DNA from: Marinoscillum sp. 108
GTDB taxonomy: Bacteria; Bacteroidota; Bacteroidia; Cytophagales; Cyclobacteriaceae
Direction of reading: 5' to 3'
Assembly: GCF_902506655.1 (NCBI RefSeq)
Contig: NZ_LR734817.1
Coordinates: 523,667 to 587,666, forward strand
DNA: 64,000 bases
The translations under genes were made by a program, and so were the position numbers. The stretch's first letter is position 1; each line of letters starts with the position of its first letter. The notes beneath the pieces are model-generated. The model saw only the letters and a program-made list of their open reading frames with translations, did not search any database and was not told the DNA's origin. This document shows positions 1-8,749 of the stretch, piece by piece.

Positions 1-167
1 TATAAAATTCTCTTAGACAGCATGTTAGGGTTATGTTTTGGTGATTGTCTGAAATACCATCAGACTGTTTTGAATTCATAAAGTGTAACGGGCACCTTCT
101 CAAAAACCCCCAATAGGTTCTTAATAAAACCAGTACCGCGGTAATAAGCTTTAAATTTACACAAACC

Positions 168-509
168 TCAATTACCAGAATTTCCTGGTCCAATAAGGTA
201 TTTCCCACCACCCATCTGGGGTCTAAAATCTAAAACCAAAGTGTCAACACCTGGCTGAGTTTCTCCTTCGGCCGAAATGGTATCGCCGGCATTTAGATTT
301 TCTTTAAAGCCAAAGCCCCGCCCCAAAATCTCCTCAATCACTAAAACAGATGAGTTACCCTCCGACGAAAGTGCATGAGCAAAGACCAGGCACTGATCCG
401 GATGGAGACGATAATCAGGGGAGCTTTGAGTTCTTTCGATGGGGACGGATTTCTGAGGTCTGGATTGGCATTGGAATAATATGATAAGAATAAGGCTCCA
501 ATATTTCAT
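168..509 (-). CDS. Small predicted lipoprotein, function unknown
   Basis: The protein has 113 residues and starts with a hydrophobic signal segment ending in a lipobox-like LFQC, so Cys14 is the likely lipidated residue. The rest is a short soluble domain without a motif I recognise. It ends in a Gly/Asn-rich tail. It lies 3 nt downstream of the membrane protein gene at 513-1025 on the same strand, so the two are probably one transcript. I cannot assign a function. The reading frame has normal codon use and a believable lipoprotein N-terminus, which is the main support for it being real. Confidence 0.6.
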   Translation of the reverse strand: MKYWSLILIILFQCQSRPQKSVPIERTQSSPDYRLHPDQCLVFAHALSSEGNSSVLVIEEILGRGFGFKENLNAGDTISAEGETQPGVDTLVLDFRPQMGGGKYLIGPGNSGN

Positions 510-512
510 CGC

Positions 513-1025
513 TCAGCTTTTATCGTCACTTTCAACAGAGCCACGTCCCCACTCCTGGAGGTCCTTCGATCCTACCCCAATTTCCGCAGACACTCGATCA
601 AAAGTGGGTCTGACCAAAGAAAAAACGAACAGAACCACTACAAAAACAAAGGAAAACAATTGATCCTTGGTCAGGTATAACCCTAGTAGTCCAGCCACGG
701 CCGCACCCGCCAGTATACCATACTGAATCAACTTCTTCGAGAGATACAGATCGAGCTTCTCCTTGATATCACTGAGCGCCTGCACCTCACTGATTACCGT
801 CTTCCTATAGCTCTGAGCCAAAAAAATCAACACACCGGCCAGTACGACCAAAAGCATCTTTATGACCATGCTCTCCATGCCTTCTATCAATGGAGCATCC
901 GGAAACTCCTTTTGGGTTTCGAGAAAGACAAAGGCAAACGGGAGTAGAGACCCCGCAATGATTCCATGAAAGATCAAATTGAAACGATGATAAAATCGCT
1001 CCCAGTTATTGTAGGGTTCAGACAT
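513..1025 (-). CDS. Four-helix integral membrane protein, function unknown
   Basis: This 170-residue protein has about four hydrophobic segments: near residues 17-34, 50-68, 95-117 and 123-140. The middle loop is charged and could form a coiled coil, and the C-terminal tail is cytoplasmic-looking and hydrophilic. No family motif is recognised. A TAnnTTTG promoter element lies about 22 nt upstream of the start codon, which supports the start at 1025. It is probably co-transcribed with the lipoprotein gene that follows 3 nt later. Function unknown. Confidence 0.65.
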   Translation of the reverse strand: MSEPYNNWERFYHRFNLIFHGIIAGSLLPFAFVFLETQKEFPDAPLIEGMESMVIKMLLVVLAGVLIFLAQSYRKTVISEVQALSDIKEKLDLYLSKKLIQYGILAGAAVAGLLGLYLTKDQLFSFVFVVVLFVFSLVRPTFDRVSAEIGVGSKDLQEWGRGSVESDDKS

Positions 1026-1047
1026 CCTTATCCAATAAGTTATTTTC

Positions 1048-1055
1048 CAAAGTTA
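1048..1055 (-). promoter_or_regulatory. Bacteroidota-type -7 promoter element
   Basis: On the minus strand this reads TAACTTTG, an exact match to the TAnnTTTG consensus of Bacteroidota housekeeping promoters. Transcription would start about 16 nt before the ATG at 1025. No clear TTTG (-33) box is seen at the expected distance, so the call rests on the -7 element and its position. Confidence 0.45.
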
Positions 1056-1101
1056 AAAACAAAGATTCATAGAACCTTTCTTCATTCTTCTCGTATTTAT
1101 A

Positions 1102-1125
1102 ATGATATCAATATGATATCATATT
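1102..1125. promoter_or_regulatory. Phased palindromic repeat, candidate operator of the SPFH operon
   Basis: The 9-mer ATGATATCA occurs twice, at 1102-1110 and 1113-1121, exactly 11 bp apart. Positions 1110-1125 also form a perfect 16-bp palindrome (AATATGATATCATATT). The site ends 21 bp before the start of the SPFH gene. Ribbon-helix-helix repressors bind short repeats spaced about one helical turn apart, and a gene for such a protein is the last gene of this operon (2552-2716). Autoregulation is my inference. An AT-rich chance palindrome remains possible. Confidence 0.45.
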
Positions 1126-1146
1126 AAATTCACCAAACTAAAAACC

Positions 1147-2004
1147 ATGGACTCACAAGAAAAACTTTACTCCCCCATCTCTGGATACACCATTCTGGCC
1201 CTTTGCCTGATCGTGCTGTTCTCGTCCATCCTATTATTGATTGGACTCCGCATTCCTCACTTTGTTTTTGGGGTAGTACTTGGCATTGCTTTTATTCCCG
1301 GATTTTTCTTTGTCAACCCCAATGGATCCAGAGTCTTAGTGCTCTTTGGGAAATATGTCGGTACGGTCAAGGAAAACGGCTTTTTCTGGGTCAATCCCTT
1401 TTATACCAGAAAAAAAATTTCACTGCGAGCCAGGAATTTTGATAGCGAACGAGTGAAAGTAAACGACAACATCGGTAACCCGATTATGATCTCGGTCATT
1501 CTGGTATGGAGGGTGCGAGATACGTTTGCTGCGGCTTTTGAGGTGGATGATTACGAGAATTTTGTACGAGTACAGACCGATGCTGCAGTGAGAAAGCTGG
1601 CTGGAAGTTACCCTTACGACAATTTTGATGATGAGCAAGCAGAAATCACGCTGCGTTCTGGTCTGGACAGTGTGAATGAACACCTGGAGAAAGAGATTGA
1701 GGAGCGGCTTTCGATAGCAGGGATAGAAATACTGGAAGCCCGTATTGGTTACCTGGCCTATGCTGAAGAAATCGCCGGGGCCATGCTCAGAAGGCAGCAA
1801 GCCACCGCCATCGTAGCAGCCAGGCATAAAATAGTGGAAGGCGCCGTGAGCATGGTAGAAATGGCCATTGCGGAAATCGGTAAAAAAGAGATCGTAGACC
1901 TGGACGATGAACGAAAGGCCGCTATGGTCAGCAACCTAATGGTGGTACTCTGCGCAGACAAGGACATTACTCCCGTGGTAAACTCCGGCACCTTACACCA
2001 CTAG
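1147..2004 (+). CDS. SPFH / band 7 (prohibitin-like) membrane protein
   Basis: The 285-residue protein has two N-terminal membrane segments (about residues 14-35 and 38-58), followed by a band-7/SPFH domain with the typical start around NGSRVLVLFGKYVGTV. The domain runs to about residue 230 and includes the alternating charged/Ala-rich helix near AGAMLRRQQATAIVAA that is typical of stomatin/flotillin oligomerisation regions. SPFH proteins form membrane rings or scaffolds, often controlling proteases or microdomains. It begins a tight three-gene operon: the next gene starts 4 nt after its stop. A palindromic site sits just upstream. The specific client is unknown. Confidence 0.88.
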   Translation: MDSQEKLYSPISGYTILALCLIVLFSSILLLIGLRIPHFVFGVVLGIAFIPGFFFVNPNGSRVLVLFGKYVGTVKENGFFWVNPFYTRKKISLRARNFDSERVKVNDNIGNPIMISVILVWRVRDTFAAAFEVDDYENFVRVQTDAAVRKLAGSYPYDNFDDEQAEITLRSGLDSVNEHLEKEIEERLSIAGIEILEARIGYLAYAEEIAGAMLRRQQATAIVAARHKIVEGAVSMVEMAIAEIGKKEIVDLDDERKAAMVSNLMVVLCADKDITPVVNSGTLHH

Positions 2005-2008
2005 TGGC

Positions 2009-2548
2009 ATGAGAGGCAAGGTTACCTTTCGGGAGGAGCAATATTTTAAATACACCTGGTCATGGTGGGTACTGCTTATTTGCACCCTAATCATGGTCGG
2101 TGGCATATTGTATGCTTTTTATATTCAGCTTTACCTGGGAGAGCCATTTGGCGCTCACCCGGCCAGTGATACGGGGTTGCTCATCATTGGCGTATCGACC
2201 AGCGTACTGATGATAGGATTGATGTGGTTGTTCCAATTCATGAAATTGACGGTGGAAATAGACGAAGGAAGCATCCGGTACTCCTTTTTTCCATTCATCA
2301 GATCATTCCGATCACTACAAAAGTGGGATGTCCGCAAGGTGGTGGTAAGAAAGTATCATCCTATCGCCGAATATGGTGGTTGGGGCTACCGATTTAGATT
2401 TCGCAGCGGGCGAGCCCTTACTGTAAGTGGAAAATGGGGGCTACAGCTTGAATTGGCAAACGGAAAGCAGTTACTTTTGGGCACACAAAAGCCTGATCAA
2501 ATGCAGGAAGTAGTGGATAGACTAAAGCAAAATTGGGGAAGTGAGTAG
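2009..2548 (+). CDS. Two-helix membrane protein with PH-like cytoplasmic domain
   Basis: This 179-residue protein has two strong transmembrane segments (about residues 16-40 and 53-75). A beta-rich soluble part of about 100 residues follows and ends in a helix (DQMQEVVDRLKQNW). That layout resembles bacterial PH-domain membrane proteins, but I make this comparison from pattern only. The start lies 4 nt after the SPFH stop, and the next small gene begins 3 nt after its own stop, so the three proteins are almost certainly co-expressed. It may be a partner of the SPFH ring. Function unproven. Confidence 0.7.
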   Translation: MRGKVTFREEQYFKYTWSWWVLLICTLIMVGGILYAFYIQLYLGEPFGAHPASDTGLLIIGVSTSVLMIGLMWLFQFMKLTVEIDEGSIRYSFFPFIRSFRSLQKWDVRKVVVRKYHPIAEYGGWGYRFRFRSGRALTVSGKWGLQLELANGKQLLLGTQKPDQMQEVVDRLKQNWGSE

Positions 2549-2551
2549 GAT

Positions 2552-2716
2552 ATGGCCAAGAAGAAACCCTTTGTATTAAGAATAGATGAAGAGACTTTCA
2601 AGGCCATTGAAAAATGGGCTGCTGATGAGTTTCGCAGCACTAATGGGCAGCTGGAATGGATGATTCACAAAGCCCTCAAAGACGCTGGCCGACTCAAAAA
2701 AGAAGACCCTTCTTAA
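2552..2716 (+). CDS. Arc-like ribbon-helix-helix protein (54 aa)
   Basis: The small frame encodes 54 residues starting MAKKKPFVLRIDEETFKAIE and containing WAADEFRSTNGQLEWMIHKA. The layout is a beta strand (FVLRID) then two helices, with the helix-capping RSTNGQ turn typical of Arc/MetJ-type ribbon-helix-helix proteins that bind DNA as dimers. It starts 3 nt after the preceding stop, as the third gene of the SPFH operon, and its last 4 nt overlap the convergent PhoD gene. The likely role is a transcriptional regulator, perhaps of its own operon through the repeats at 1102-1125. Confidence 0.82.
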   Translation: MAKKKPFVLRIDEETFKAIEKWAADEFRSTNGQLEWMIHKALKDAGRLKKEDPS

Positions 2717-4221
2717 AAACCGTATACATTATACTGCTTGATCACCGGAGCCCCATCATTCACCCAAAACTCCTTCGGCCTACCTTCCGCGGCATTCGGC
2801 ACTCGAATGTTTTCTACGAAGTAATACCTGGCTGTGGCGCGCTCCTTTTGCAAGGTCAAAAGGAAATATCCGTGCTCTGTCAGGTTGGCATATTTAATAT
2901 GAGGATTAAAATTCTGAAAGAGATTCTCGTACATCCTGGCGGTATCCAATCCTGAATACTCATCATAATTGGCCGAACTAATACTGGGTGTACCGAATTC
3001 GACGCCTAGTGGAGCCAGCGATACATCTGCTACTATGGTTTCCATCACCCAGCTGGCATGGGTATCCCCAGTCACCCACAGGATGTTGTCAAAGTCTTTG
3101 ATAAACCTGGCCACCTCTTTCTTTTCCGCCGGATAGCCATCCCAGCTATCCAGGTTTTTGGGGTTATCCGGAAACACCATTGTCTGGTTGATGTCAGAAA
3201 AGATCACCTGATTGCCTATTACCTTCCACCTGGCCTCACTACCCTCAATGGTGCTTTTCAGCCACGATAGCTGATCCGCCCCCAGCATGCTGCGGTCCGG
3301 AGAGTTAAAATTCTCGTCAGAGATACTTGCAACAGGTGCCGTACGGCCCTCCAGGCGTTCATCCAGCATGATGAGCTCGGCCAGCTCACCAAACTCAAAA
3401 GACCGGTAAAGTTTATCAGCCTCTCTGATCGGCATCCACTCATAGTACGTTTGTACTGCGGCTCTTTTTCTTTCTTCAAAACTCCCTTCATGCTCCTGGT
3501 GGTTTTGAGCTCCAGAGGTGTACACATCATTCGCGATTTCATGGTCATCCCATATGGCAATGAAGGGATGGCTCGCATGCATGGCCTGCAAGTCCGGGTC
3601 TGACCGATACTGCGCATACCGGGTACGGTAGTCACTGAGGGTAAGCAGTTCATGCGGCGGCTCGTGCTTTCTGCCAATAGTAGTATCTCCATACCCTCCA
3701 GGGGCATATTCATAAATATAATCCCCAAGGTGCACCACTGCATCCAGCAGTTCCTTCTCAGCGATCTTCTGGTAGGCCGTAAAATAACCCCACTCATAGT
3801 TGGAGCAACTGACCACAGCAAACCTCAGTGAATCGGCATTTTGTGCGGCTGTTTTGGTGCGGCCAATGGGCGAAAAGCTTCCCGCTGATTTAAATCTGTA
3901 ATAGTATGGAGTCCCTGATTGAAGGTTGGCCACATCTACCTTGACGGTGAAGTCTCTACCTGCATCAGTCACTACCTGACCTGAAATCAGCGATGACTTA
4001 AACCATTGATCTTCAGATACTTCCCAAGAGACCACCACACTGTCCGCAGGAGATTCAGGGGTCACCCGAGTCCAGATAATCACACGATCATACAAGGGGT
4101 CACCGGAAGCCACCCCATGAAGAAACGGTCCTGAATCCGTTTGTTCTTTTACATCAGTAGATTTTGGACTGCACCCTATCAGCACAGCCAGGACAATTAG
4201 AAAGGATGAGAGACTTTTCAT
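2713..4221 (-). CDS. phoD: PhoD-like alkaline phosphatase/phosphodiesterase lipoprotein
   Basis: The 502-residue protein has a signal peptide with a lipobox (VLIGCSPKS), then an N-terminal Fn3-like PhoD domain and a metallophosphatase domain. Visible metal-binding motifs are VVHLGDYIYEY, IWDDHEIANDVY and WVTGDTHASWV. PhoD enzymes hydrolyse phosphomono- and diesters outside the cell using Ca/Fe. The lipobox predicts membrane anchoring rather than free secretion. The gene stands alone, and its 3' end overlaps the convergent ribbon-helix-helix gene by 4 nt. Length matches the family. Substrate preference cannot be read from sequence. Confidence 0.9.
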   Translation of the reverse strand: MKSLSSFLIVLAVLIGCSPKSTDVKEQTDSGPFLHGVASGDPLYDRVIIWTRVTPESPADSVVVSWEVSEDQWFKSSLISGQVVTDAGRDFTVKVDVANLQSGTPYYYRFKSAGSFSPIGRTKTAAQNADSLRFAVVSCSNYEWGYFTAYQKIAEKELLDAVVHLGDYIYEYAPGGYGDTTIGRKHEPPHELLTLSDYRTRYAQYRSDPDLQAMHASHPFIAIWDDHEIANDVYTSGAQNHQEHEGSFEERKRAAVQTYYEWMPIREADKLYRSFEFGELAELIMLDERLEGRTAPVASISDENFNSPDRSMLGADQLSWLKSTIEGSEARWKVIGNQVIFSDINQTMVFPDNPKNLDSWDGYPAEKKEVARFIKDFDNILWVTGDTHASWVMETIVADVSLAPLGVEFGTPSISSANYDEYSGLDTARMYENLFQNFNPHIKYANLTEHGYFLLTLQKERATARYYFVENIRVPNAAEGRPKEFWVNDGAPVIKQYNVYGF

Positions 4222-4298
4222 GAAAATTACTATTTCGTACTGAAGTTACTCAGTCAGCTATGGTTTGACAAAAAAGTCAGGTGATGAAATTATGAAGA

Positions 4299-5393
4299 TC
4301 AACCTACTTCCACTTTCACGGTATCGCTCATTGGCTTACCGATACAAAGCAGCACATATCCCTCTGCTGTTTCGCTCTCAGATAGACCTTCTGCATTTTC
4401 CTGATCTATTTTACCTTCCAGACACATCGCCCTGCATGCGGTACAGAGGCCACTCTGGCAAGAATATGGCATATCGATATTCTGATCGAGGGCAGCATCC
4501 AATATGGCCTCTCCTTTATTTACGTTCACCACATGCTCCTCGCCATCCAGCAGGATCGTCACTTCGCTGGAACCCGCAGGTGCCTCTGGTGCAATAATGT
4601 CTGCAGGAGAAGTCTTGCCCGCCTCAAAGCTTTCTTTTCGAATCTTCTCTTCCCTGATCCCGATTTCGAGCAATCCTTCATTGGCAATCTCCATCATGGG
4701 GGCAGGACCACAGATAAAAAACTCAGTATTATCGTTTGTCCCCAATCCCTTGGTGATTTCACCAATCATAGATGCGGTGGGTCTTCCCGTATATTGAGCG
4801 AATCCATTGGCATCTTCTTCCAGGATATGCACCAACTCAAAACGATGGCCATACTGCGCTTTCAATGCATTGAGCTGATCCTTGAAAACCACATATTCTT
4901 CACTCCTGTTGCCATAGATGAGAGCCACACTACTGGAGGGTTCTTTGATAAGTACAGATCTCATCAAAGAATAGAGCGGAGTGATCCCACTTCCTCCTCC
5001 AAGAAAAACAACCTTTCGGGAAGTAGAGGCGCTGTATTCGGTCGTGAACATCCCCATGGGCTCCATGATCTCCACAGGATCGCCGGCTTTGAAGTGATCA
5101 TTGATGTGATTAGACATCAACCCACCCGGGACTCTTTTTACGGTGACGGCAGGGTATTCATCTTCGAATGGGGTGGTGCAAAGCGAATAAGCTCTTCTGA
5201 TTTTTTTACCCCCTACTTCTTTAATGATGGTAATAAACTGACCTGGCTTGTACTGAAAACCGGCTTCTGGTTTTTCAAAAACCACGTTTACAGCCTCTTT
5301 AGCCACTTCTATTACTTCTTTTATTTTGAGCGTCTGAAAACGCGTATCTGCTGCTACTTCTTTTTTCTTCTTCTTGAATAATCCAAACGCCAT
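4299..5393 (-). CDS. Ferredoxin reductase with C-terminal plant-type 2Fe-2S domain
   Basis: The protein has 364 residues. The FAD-binding domain (about 20-115) shows RRAYSLCTTP, the RxYS flavin motif. The NAD(P)-binding domain (about 120-250) shows GGGSGITPLYSLMRS. A C-terminal 2Fe-2S ferredoxin domain has PYSCQSGLCTACRAMC, the Cx4Cx2C pattern. This is the layout of PaaE- and HMP-type reductases that pass electrons from NAD(P)H to an oxygenase or desaturase. No oxygenase lies next to it, so the partner is unknown; the hydroxylase-type protein at 16540-17325 is one candidate. The N-terminus is unusually lysine-rich. A well-formed promoter lies just upstream. Confidence 0.88.
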   Translation of the reverse strand: MAFGLFKKKKKEVAADTRFQTLKIKEVIEVAKEAVNVVFEKPEAGFQYKPGQFITIIKEVGGKKIRRAYSLCTTPFEDEYPAVTVKRVPGGLMSNHINDHFKAGDPVEIMEPMGMFTTEYSASTSRKVVFLGGGSGITPLYSLMRSVLIKEPSSSVALIYGNRSEEYVVFKDQLNALKAQYGHRFELVHILEEDANGFAQYTGRPTASMIGEITKGLGTNDNTEFFICGPAPMMEIANEGLLEIGIREEKIRKESFEAGKTSPADIIAPEAPAGSSEVTILLDGEEHVVNVNKGEAILDAALDQNIDMPYSCQSGLCTACRAMCLEGKIDQENAEGLSESETAEGYVLLCIGKPMSDTVKVEVG

Positions 5394-5419
5394 ATTTGAG
5401 TCCCTTTTTTAAAGTCCCG

Positions 5420-5450
5420 CAAAGGTAAATCCTACAGGTTTCCTCCACAA
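5420..5450 (-). promoter_or_regulatory. Promoter of the ferredoxin reductase gene
   Basis: On the minus strand a TTG (-33 type) at 5450-5448 is followed after 20 nt by TACCTTTG at 5427-5420, an exact TAnnTTTG match. Transcription would begin about 20 nt before the start codon at 5393. It faces the purB promoter on the other strand, with only about 40 bp between the two -7 elements. Confidence 0.6.
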
Positions 5451-5466
5451 GTTTATATGAATGACC

Positions 5467-5474
5467 TATTTTTG
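5467..5474 (+). promoter_or_regulatory. -7 promoter element of purB
   Basis: The sequence TATTTTTG matches TAnnTTTG. It lies downstream of an in-frame ATG at 5461, so that ATG would not be in the transcript. The true purB start is therefore 5491 or 5497, and the leader is only about 10-15 nt. Confidence 0.55.
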
Positions 5475-5490
5475 CACCTTCAAAAAAATC

Positions 5491-6840
5491 ATGACCATGG
5501 AGCTGAACGATCTGACTGCTATATCCCCCATTGATGGAAGGTACCGAAACAAGGTAGCTTCCCTGGCTCCCTATTTTTCGGAATATGCCCTGATCTATTA
5601 TCGGGTGAAAGTGGAGATTCTGTATTTTATCTCTCTTTGTGAGATTCCTCTCCCGCAGTTAACCAAAGTAGATCACGGAAAGTTTGCAGATCTGAAGGCG
5701 ATCTATGAAAATTTTTCAGAAGCCGATGCCCTCAAGATAAAAGACATAGAAAAGGTGACCAACCACGATGTGAAAGCAGTGGAGTACTTCATCAAAGAGA
5801 AATTTGACCTGCTTGGGCTGGGGTCATTCAAAGAGTTTATTCACTTTGGCCTTACCTCTCAGGACATCAACAACACCTCCATTCCACTTTCTACCAAGGA
5901 GGCACTCAAAGACGTTTTTATCCCTTACCTGAAGGAAACCATCGCGCTAATAGACAAAGTGGCGCAAGAATGGAAAGACATTCCCATGCTGGCCAAGACG
6001 CATGGTCAGCCAGCCTCTCCTACCCGGTTGGGCAAAGAGATAGCGGTATTTGTGAGCAGACTAAACGAGCAGCTGTCTGGGCTTGAGCAGGTGCCATATG
6101 CCGCCAAGTTTGGGGGAGCCACTGGTAACTTCAATGCGCACTATGTGGCCTACCCGGATAACGACTGGCATACCTTCGGAAATGATTTCGTAGGTCAGAA
6201 ACTGGGGCTAAAGCGCAGCTACCCAACCACCCAGATAGAGCACTATGACTATTTTGCAGCTCTTTTTGATGCCATCAAACGGGTGAATACCATCCTGCTC
6301 GACTTTAGCAAAGATGTATGGCAGTATGTGGCCATGAACTACTTCAAACAGCGCATCAATCCCAACGAAGTAGGTTCTTCCGCGATGCCTCACAAGGTCA
6401 ACCCTATCGACTTTGAGAATGCGGAGGGTAACCTGGGCATTGCCAATGCAATGTTTGAGCACCTCAGCTCCAAACTGCCTGTCTCCAGACTGCAGCGAGA
6501 CCTCACTGACTCCACTGTACTTAGAAACATTGGTGTGCCGGTAGCCCACACCCTGCTAGCGCTGTCTTCTTTAAAGAAAGGCTTAGGTAAACTGGAGGTT
6601 AATAAGGAGGCCATCCATAAAGATCTGGATGACAACTGGGCTGTGGCTGCTGAAGCCATTCAAACCATTTTGAGACGAGAAGCTTTTCCTAACCCCTATG
6701 AAGCACTCAAAGCACTGACCAGAACCGGCGACAAGATCACCAAAGACACCTTACATGCTTTTATTACGCAACTGGAAGTGTCTGATGAGATCAAAGCGGA
6801 ACTGATGCAAATCACTCCTTTCAACTACACTGGGAGGTAA
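5491..6840 (+). CDS. purB: Adenylosuccinate lyase
   Basis: The enzyme splits succinylaminoimidazole carboxamide ribotide and adenylosuccinate, releasing fumarate, in purine synthesis. The fumarase/aspartase superfamily signature SSAMPHKVNPIDFENAEGN is present, as are THGQPASPTRLGKE and HFGLTSQDINNTS with the active-site residues. From 5491 the protein is 449 residues, normal for the family. An upstream in-frame ATG at 5461 is rejected because a promoter element lies between it and the conserved start; 5497 (MELNDL) is an equally good alternative. It is a single gene, divergent from the ferredoxin reductase. Confidence 0.96.
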   Translation: MTMELNDLTAISPIDGRYRNKVASLAPYFSEYALIYYRVKVEILYFISLCEIPLPQLTKVDHGKFADLKAIYENFSEADALKIKDIEKVTNHDVKAVEYFIKEKFDLLGLGSFKEFIHFGLTSQDINNTSIPLSTKEALKDVFIPYLKETIALIDKVAQEWKDIPMLAKTHGQPASPTRLGKEIAVFVSRLNEQLSGLEQVPYAAKFGGATGNFNAHYVAYPDNDWHTFGNDFVGQKLGLKRSYPTTQIEHYDYFAALFDAIKRVNTILLDFSKDVWQYVAMNYFKQRINPNEVGSSAMPHKVNPIDFENAEGNLGIANAMFEHLSSKLPVSRLQRDLTDSTVLRNIGVPVAHTLLALSSLKKGLGKLEVNKEAIHKDLDDNWAVAAEAIQTILRREAFPNPYEALKALTRTGDKITKDTLHAFITQLEVSDEIKAELMQITPFNYTGR

Positions 6841-7015
6841 TCAGGGATTCATACAGGAAATTTTTCGAGCAAAATTTGAGGTAGACTAAATGTTATTGAG
6901 CAGGGCATTTTGCCTATTCATCGAGCCAGAACTACTCTCAGTAGGAAAAAAGCTTTTTAAAATTGTGAATGCCTTATATTAGAGCAAAATGAGTCACTGG
7001 ATGACCCCATGACCT

Positions 7016-8749
7016 ATGCCAGCGAAGGACAACACCAATGATGAGTATGTAAGAAAAAGAGTTGATGACATCAGCAAGCTCATCTATGAGGTAGCTGCGG
7101 GCAATTTCGACTACAAACTCAAACAACGTGACGTAGAGGGTGAACTGGAAGGCCTCATCGGGGGGATCAATATGCTGGGTGAAGAACTGAAAGCCAGCAC
7201 AGTCTCCAGAGACTTTATGGAGAGCATCTATAAGGGTGTGGTGGATATCCTGATCATTATCACCCCGGATCAAACCATTGATAGGGTCAATGATGCGGTC
7301 GTTGACCACCTGGGCTACTCACCCCAGGACCTGATAGGCCGTGATTTCAAAACACTCCTTTCTACAGAAGATTTCTCCTTTCTTCAGGACATACAGCAGC
7401 ACCTCGCCTCCAACGGGGCATATCATAACGCTGAACTCAGGCTGCTCCGAAAGGATAAATCGCTCCTGGAAACTTCGGCTTCCTTTTCTTCCCTGTTTGA
7501 CAACCAAAAGAATCACCTTGGCACCATCGTCATAGCCAAAGACATCACACATATAAAGGAAACTGAGCGGGAACTCAAAAAGGCCAAGGAAAAAGCTGAG
7601 GCGGCAAACAAGGCCAAATCGCACTTCCTGGCCAATATGAGTCACGAAATTCGAACTCCGTTGAACGGAATGCTCGGTTTTCTGGAGTTACTCGGCGGCA
7701 CTTCGCTTGATACTAACCAGACAGAGTACCTGGATATGATCAAAACCTCCGGGCAATCCCTCGCCAAACTACTGAACGACATTTTGGATCTGAGCAAGGT
7801 GGAAAATGGCAAACTGAACATTGAGCATGTGCCTTTCAACCTTAAAAGCTCCATCCAACCCAGTTTTCAAACCTATAGCTATCTGGCCAGAGAAAAAGGC
7901 CTGGACTTTATTCTGGACTTTGAGCCAGACCTACCTGAAATAGTCATTGGAGATCCCTCACGGCTGACCCAGATCCTGACTAACCTGATAGGCAACGCAC
8001 TCAAATTTACCCAGGAAGGCAGTGTATTCATCAGAGTATCAGGAAGTAGGAAGGATAATCACCACCTGGATCTATTACTTGAGGTCACAGATACTGGAGT
8101 TGGGATTCCCGAGCAGATGCGAGCATCTATTTTTGATAGTTTCACGCAGGCAGATACCTCCACCACTCGAAAATTTGGAGGTGCCGGACTTGGACTGGCC
8201 ATTACCAAACACCTGGTGGCCCTCATGGGTGGCACCATCAAATTCGAATGTCCTCCGATATCCAAAAATCAGGACAATGGTACCTCCTTCTTTGTGGAGC
8301 TACCCCTGAAAGTACCTACCTCCACCGGGCGTTCCGAGCATGATCCTGCTGCCACCAAAGAAACACCGGCCTTTCCCAGGGGTTTCAGGGTGCTCCTTGT
8401 GGATGACAATGAAATCAATATCCTATTGGCGCAGAAAGTACTGGAAAAGCTAAATGCCAATGTGTCTTTGGCCCGTGATGGAAAACAAGCCCACGATCTG
8501 GCCCTGGAGCAAAAGTTTGATGTCATTCTGATGGATATACAGATGCCCGTGATGGATGGATTTGAAGCCTCCACTGCGCTTCGGAAAGCTGGATATCAGG
8601 CACCCATCATTGCTCTATCGGCCAATGTTTACCCCGAAGAAATCAAAACCTGCTTCGAAAATGGAATGAACGGACATATTGGGAAACCATTTACCGTGGA
8701 TGGCATTTTCAACAAAATCACCTCTGTAATCAACGAAAGTCCGGATTAG
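7016..8749 (+). CDS. Soluble PAS-domain hybrid histidine kinase/response regulator
   Basis: The 577-residue protein begins with a HAMP-like stretch (about 10-60), then a PAS domain (about 68-185), a HisKA box [15 protein letters not shown] with phospho-acceptor His210, and an ATPase domain with N box (LIGNALKFT) and G boxes ([17 protein letters not shown]). A C-terminal receiver domain follows, with DDNEIN and phospho-acceptor Asp507 in [11 protein letters not shown]. There is no membrane segment or signal peptide, so it should sense a cytoplasmic cue through PAS. No cognate regulator or output gene lies next to it. Its stop overlaps the convergent gene by 4 nt. Confidence 0.93.
   Translation: MPAKDNTNDEYVRKRVDDISKLIYEVAAGNFDYKLKQRDVEGELEGLIGGINMLGEELKASTVSRDFMESIYKGVVDILIIITPDQTIDRVNDAVVDHLGYSPQDLIGRDFKTLLSTEDFSFLQDIQQHLASNGAYHNAELRLLRKDKSLLETSASFSSLFDNQKNHLGTIVIAKDITHIKETERELKKAKEKAEAANKAKSHFLANMSHEIRTPLNGMLGFLELLGGTSLDTNQTEYLDMIKTSGQSLAKLLNDILDLSKVENGKLNIEHVPFNLKSSIQPSFQTYSYLAREKGLDFILDFEPDLPEIVIGDPSRLTQILTNLIGNALKFTQEGSVFIRVSGSRKDNHHLDLLLEVTDTGVGIPEQMRASIFDSFTQADTSTTRKFGGAGLGLAITKHLVALMGGTIKFECPPISKNQDNGTSFFVELPLKVPTSTGRSEHDPAATKETPAFPRGFRVLLVDDNEINILLAQKVLEKLNANVSLARDGKQAHDLALEQKFDVILMDIQMPVMDGFEASTALRKAGYQAPIIALSANVYPEEIKTCFENGMNGHIGKPFTVDGIFNKITSVINESPD

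Noticed and set aside
1-81. Open frame from the left edge ending in TAA at 79-81
   Set aside because: It could be the 3' end of a plus-strand gene, but 26 codons with no motif are too little to support; positions 82-167 show nothing clear.
4533-5381. 282-codon antisense open frame inside the ferredoxin reductase gene
   Set aside because: The opposite strand has clear FAD, NAD and 2Fe-2S motifs, so this is a shadow.
6841-7015. Possible terminator after purB
   Set aside because: Only weak A/T-rich pairing (AAATTTT with AAAATTT) is seen, without a GC stem.
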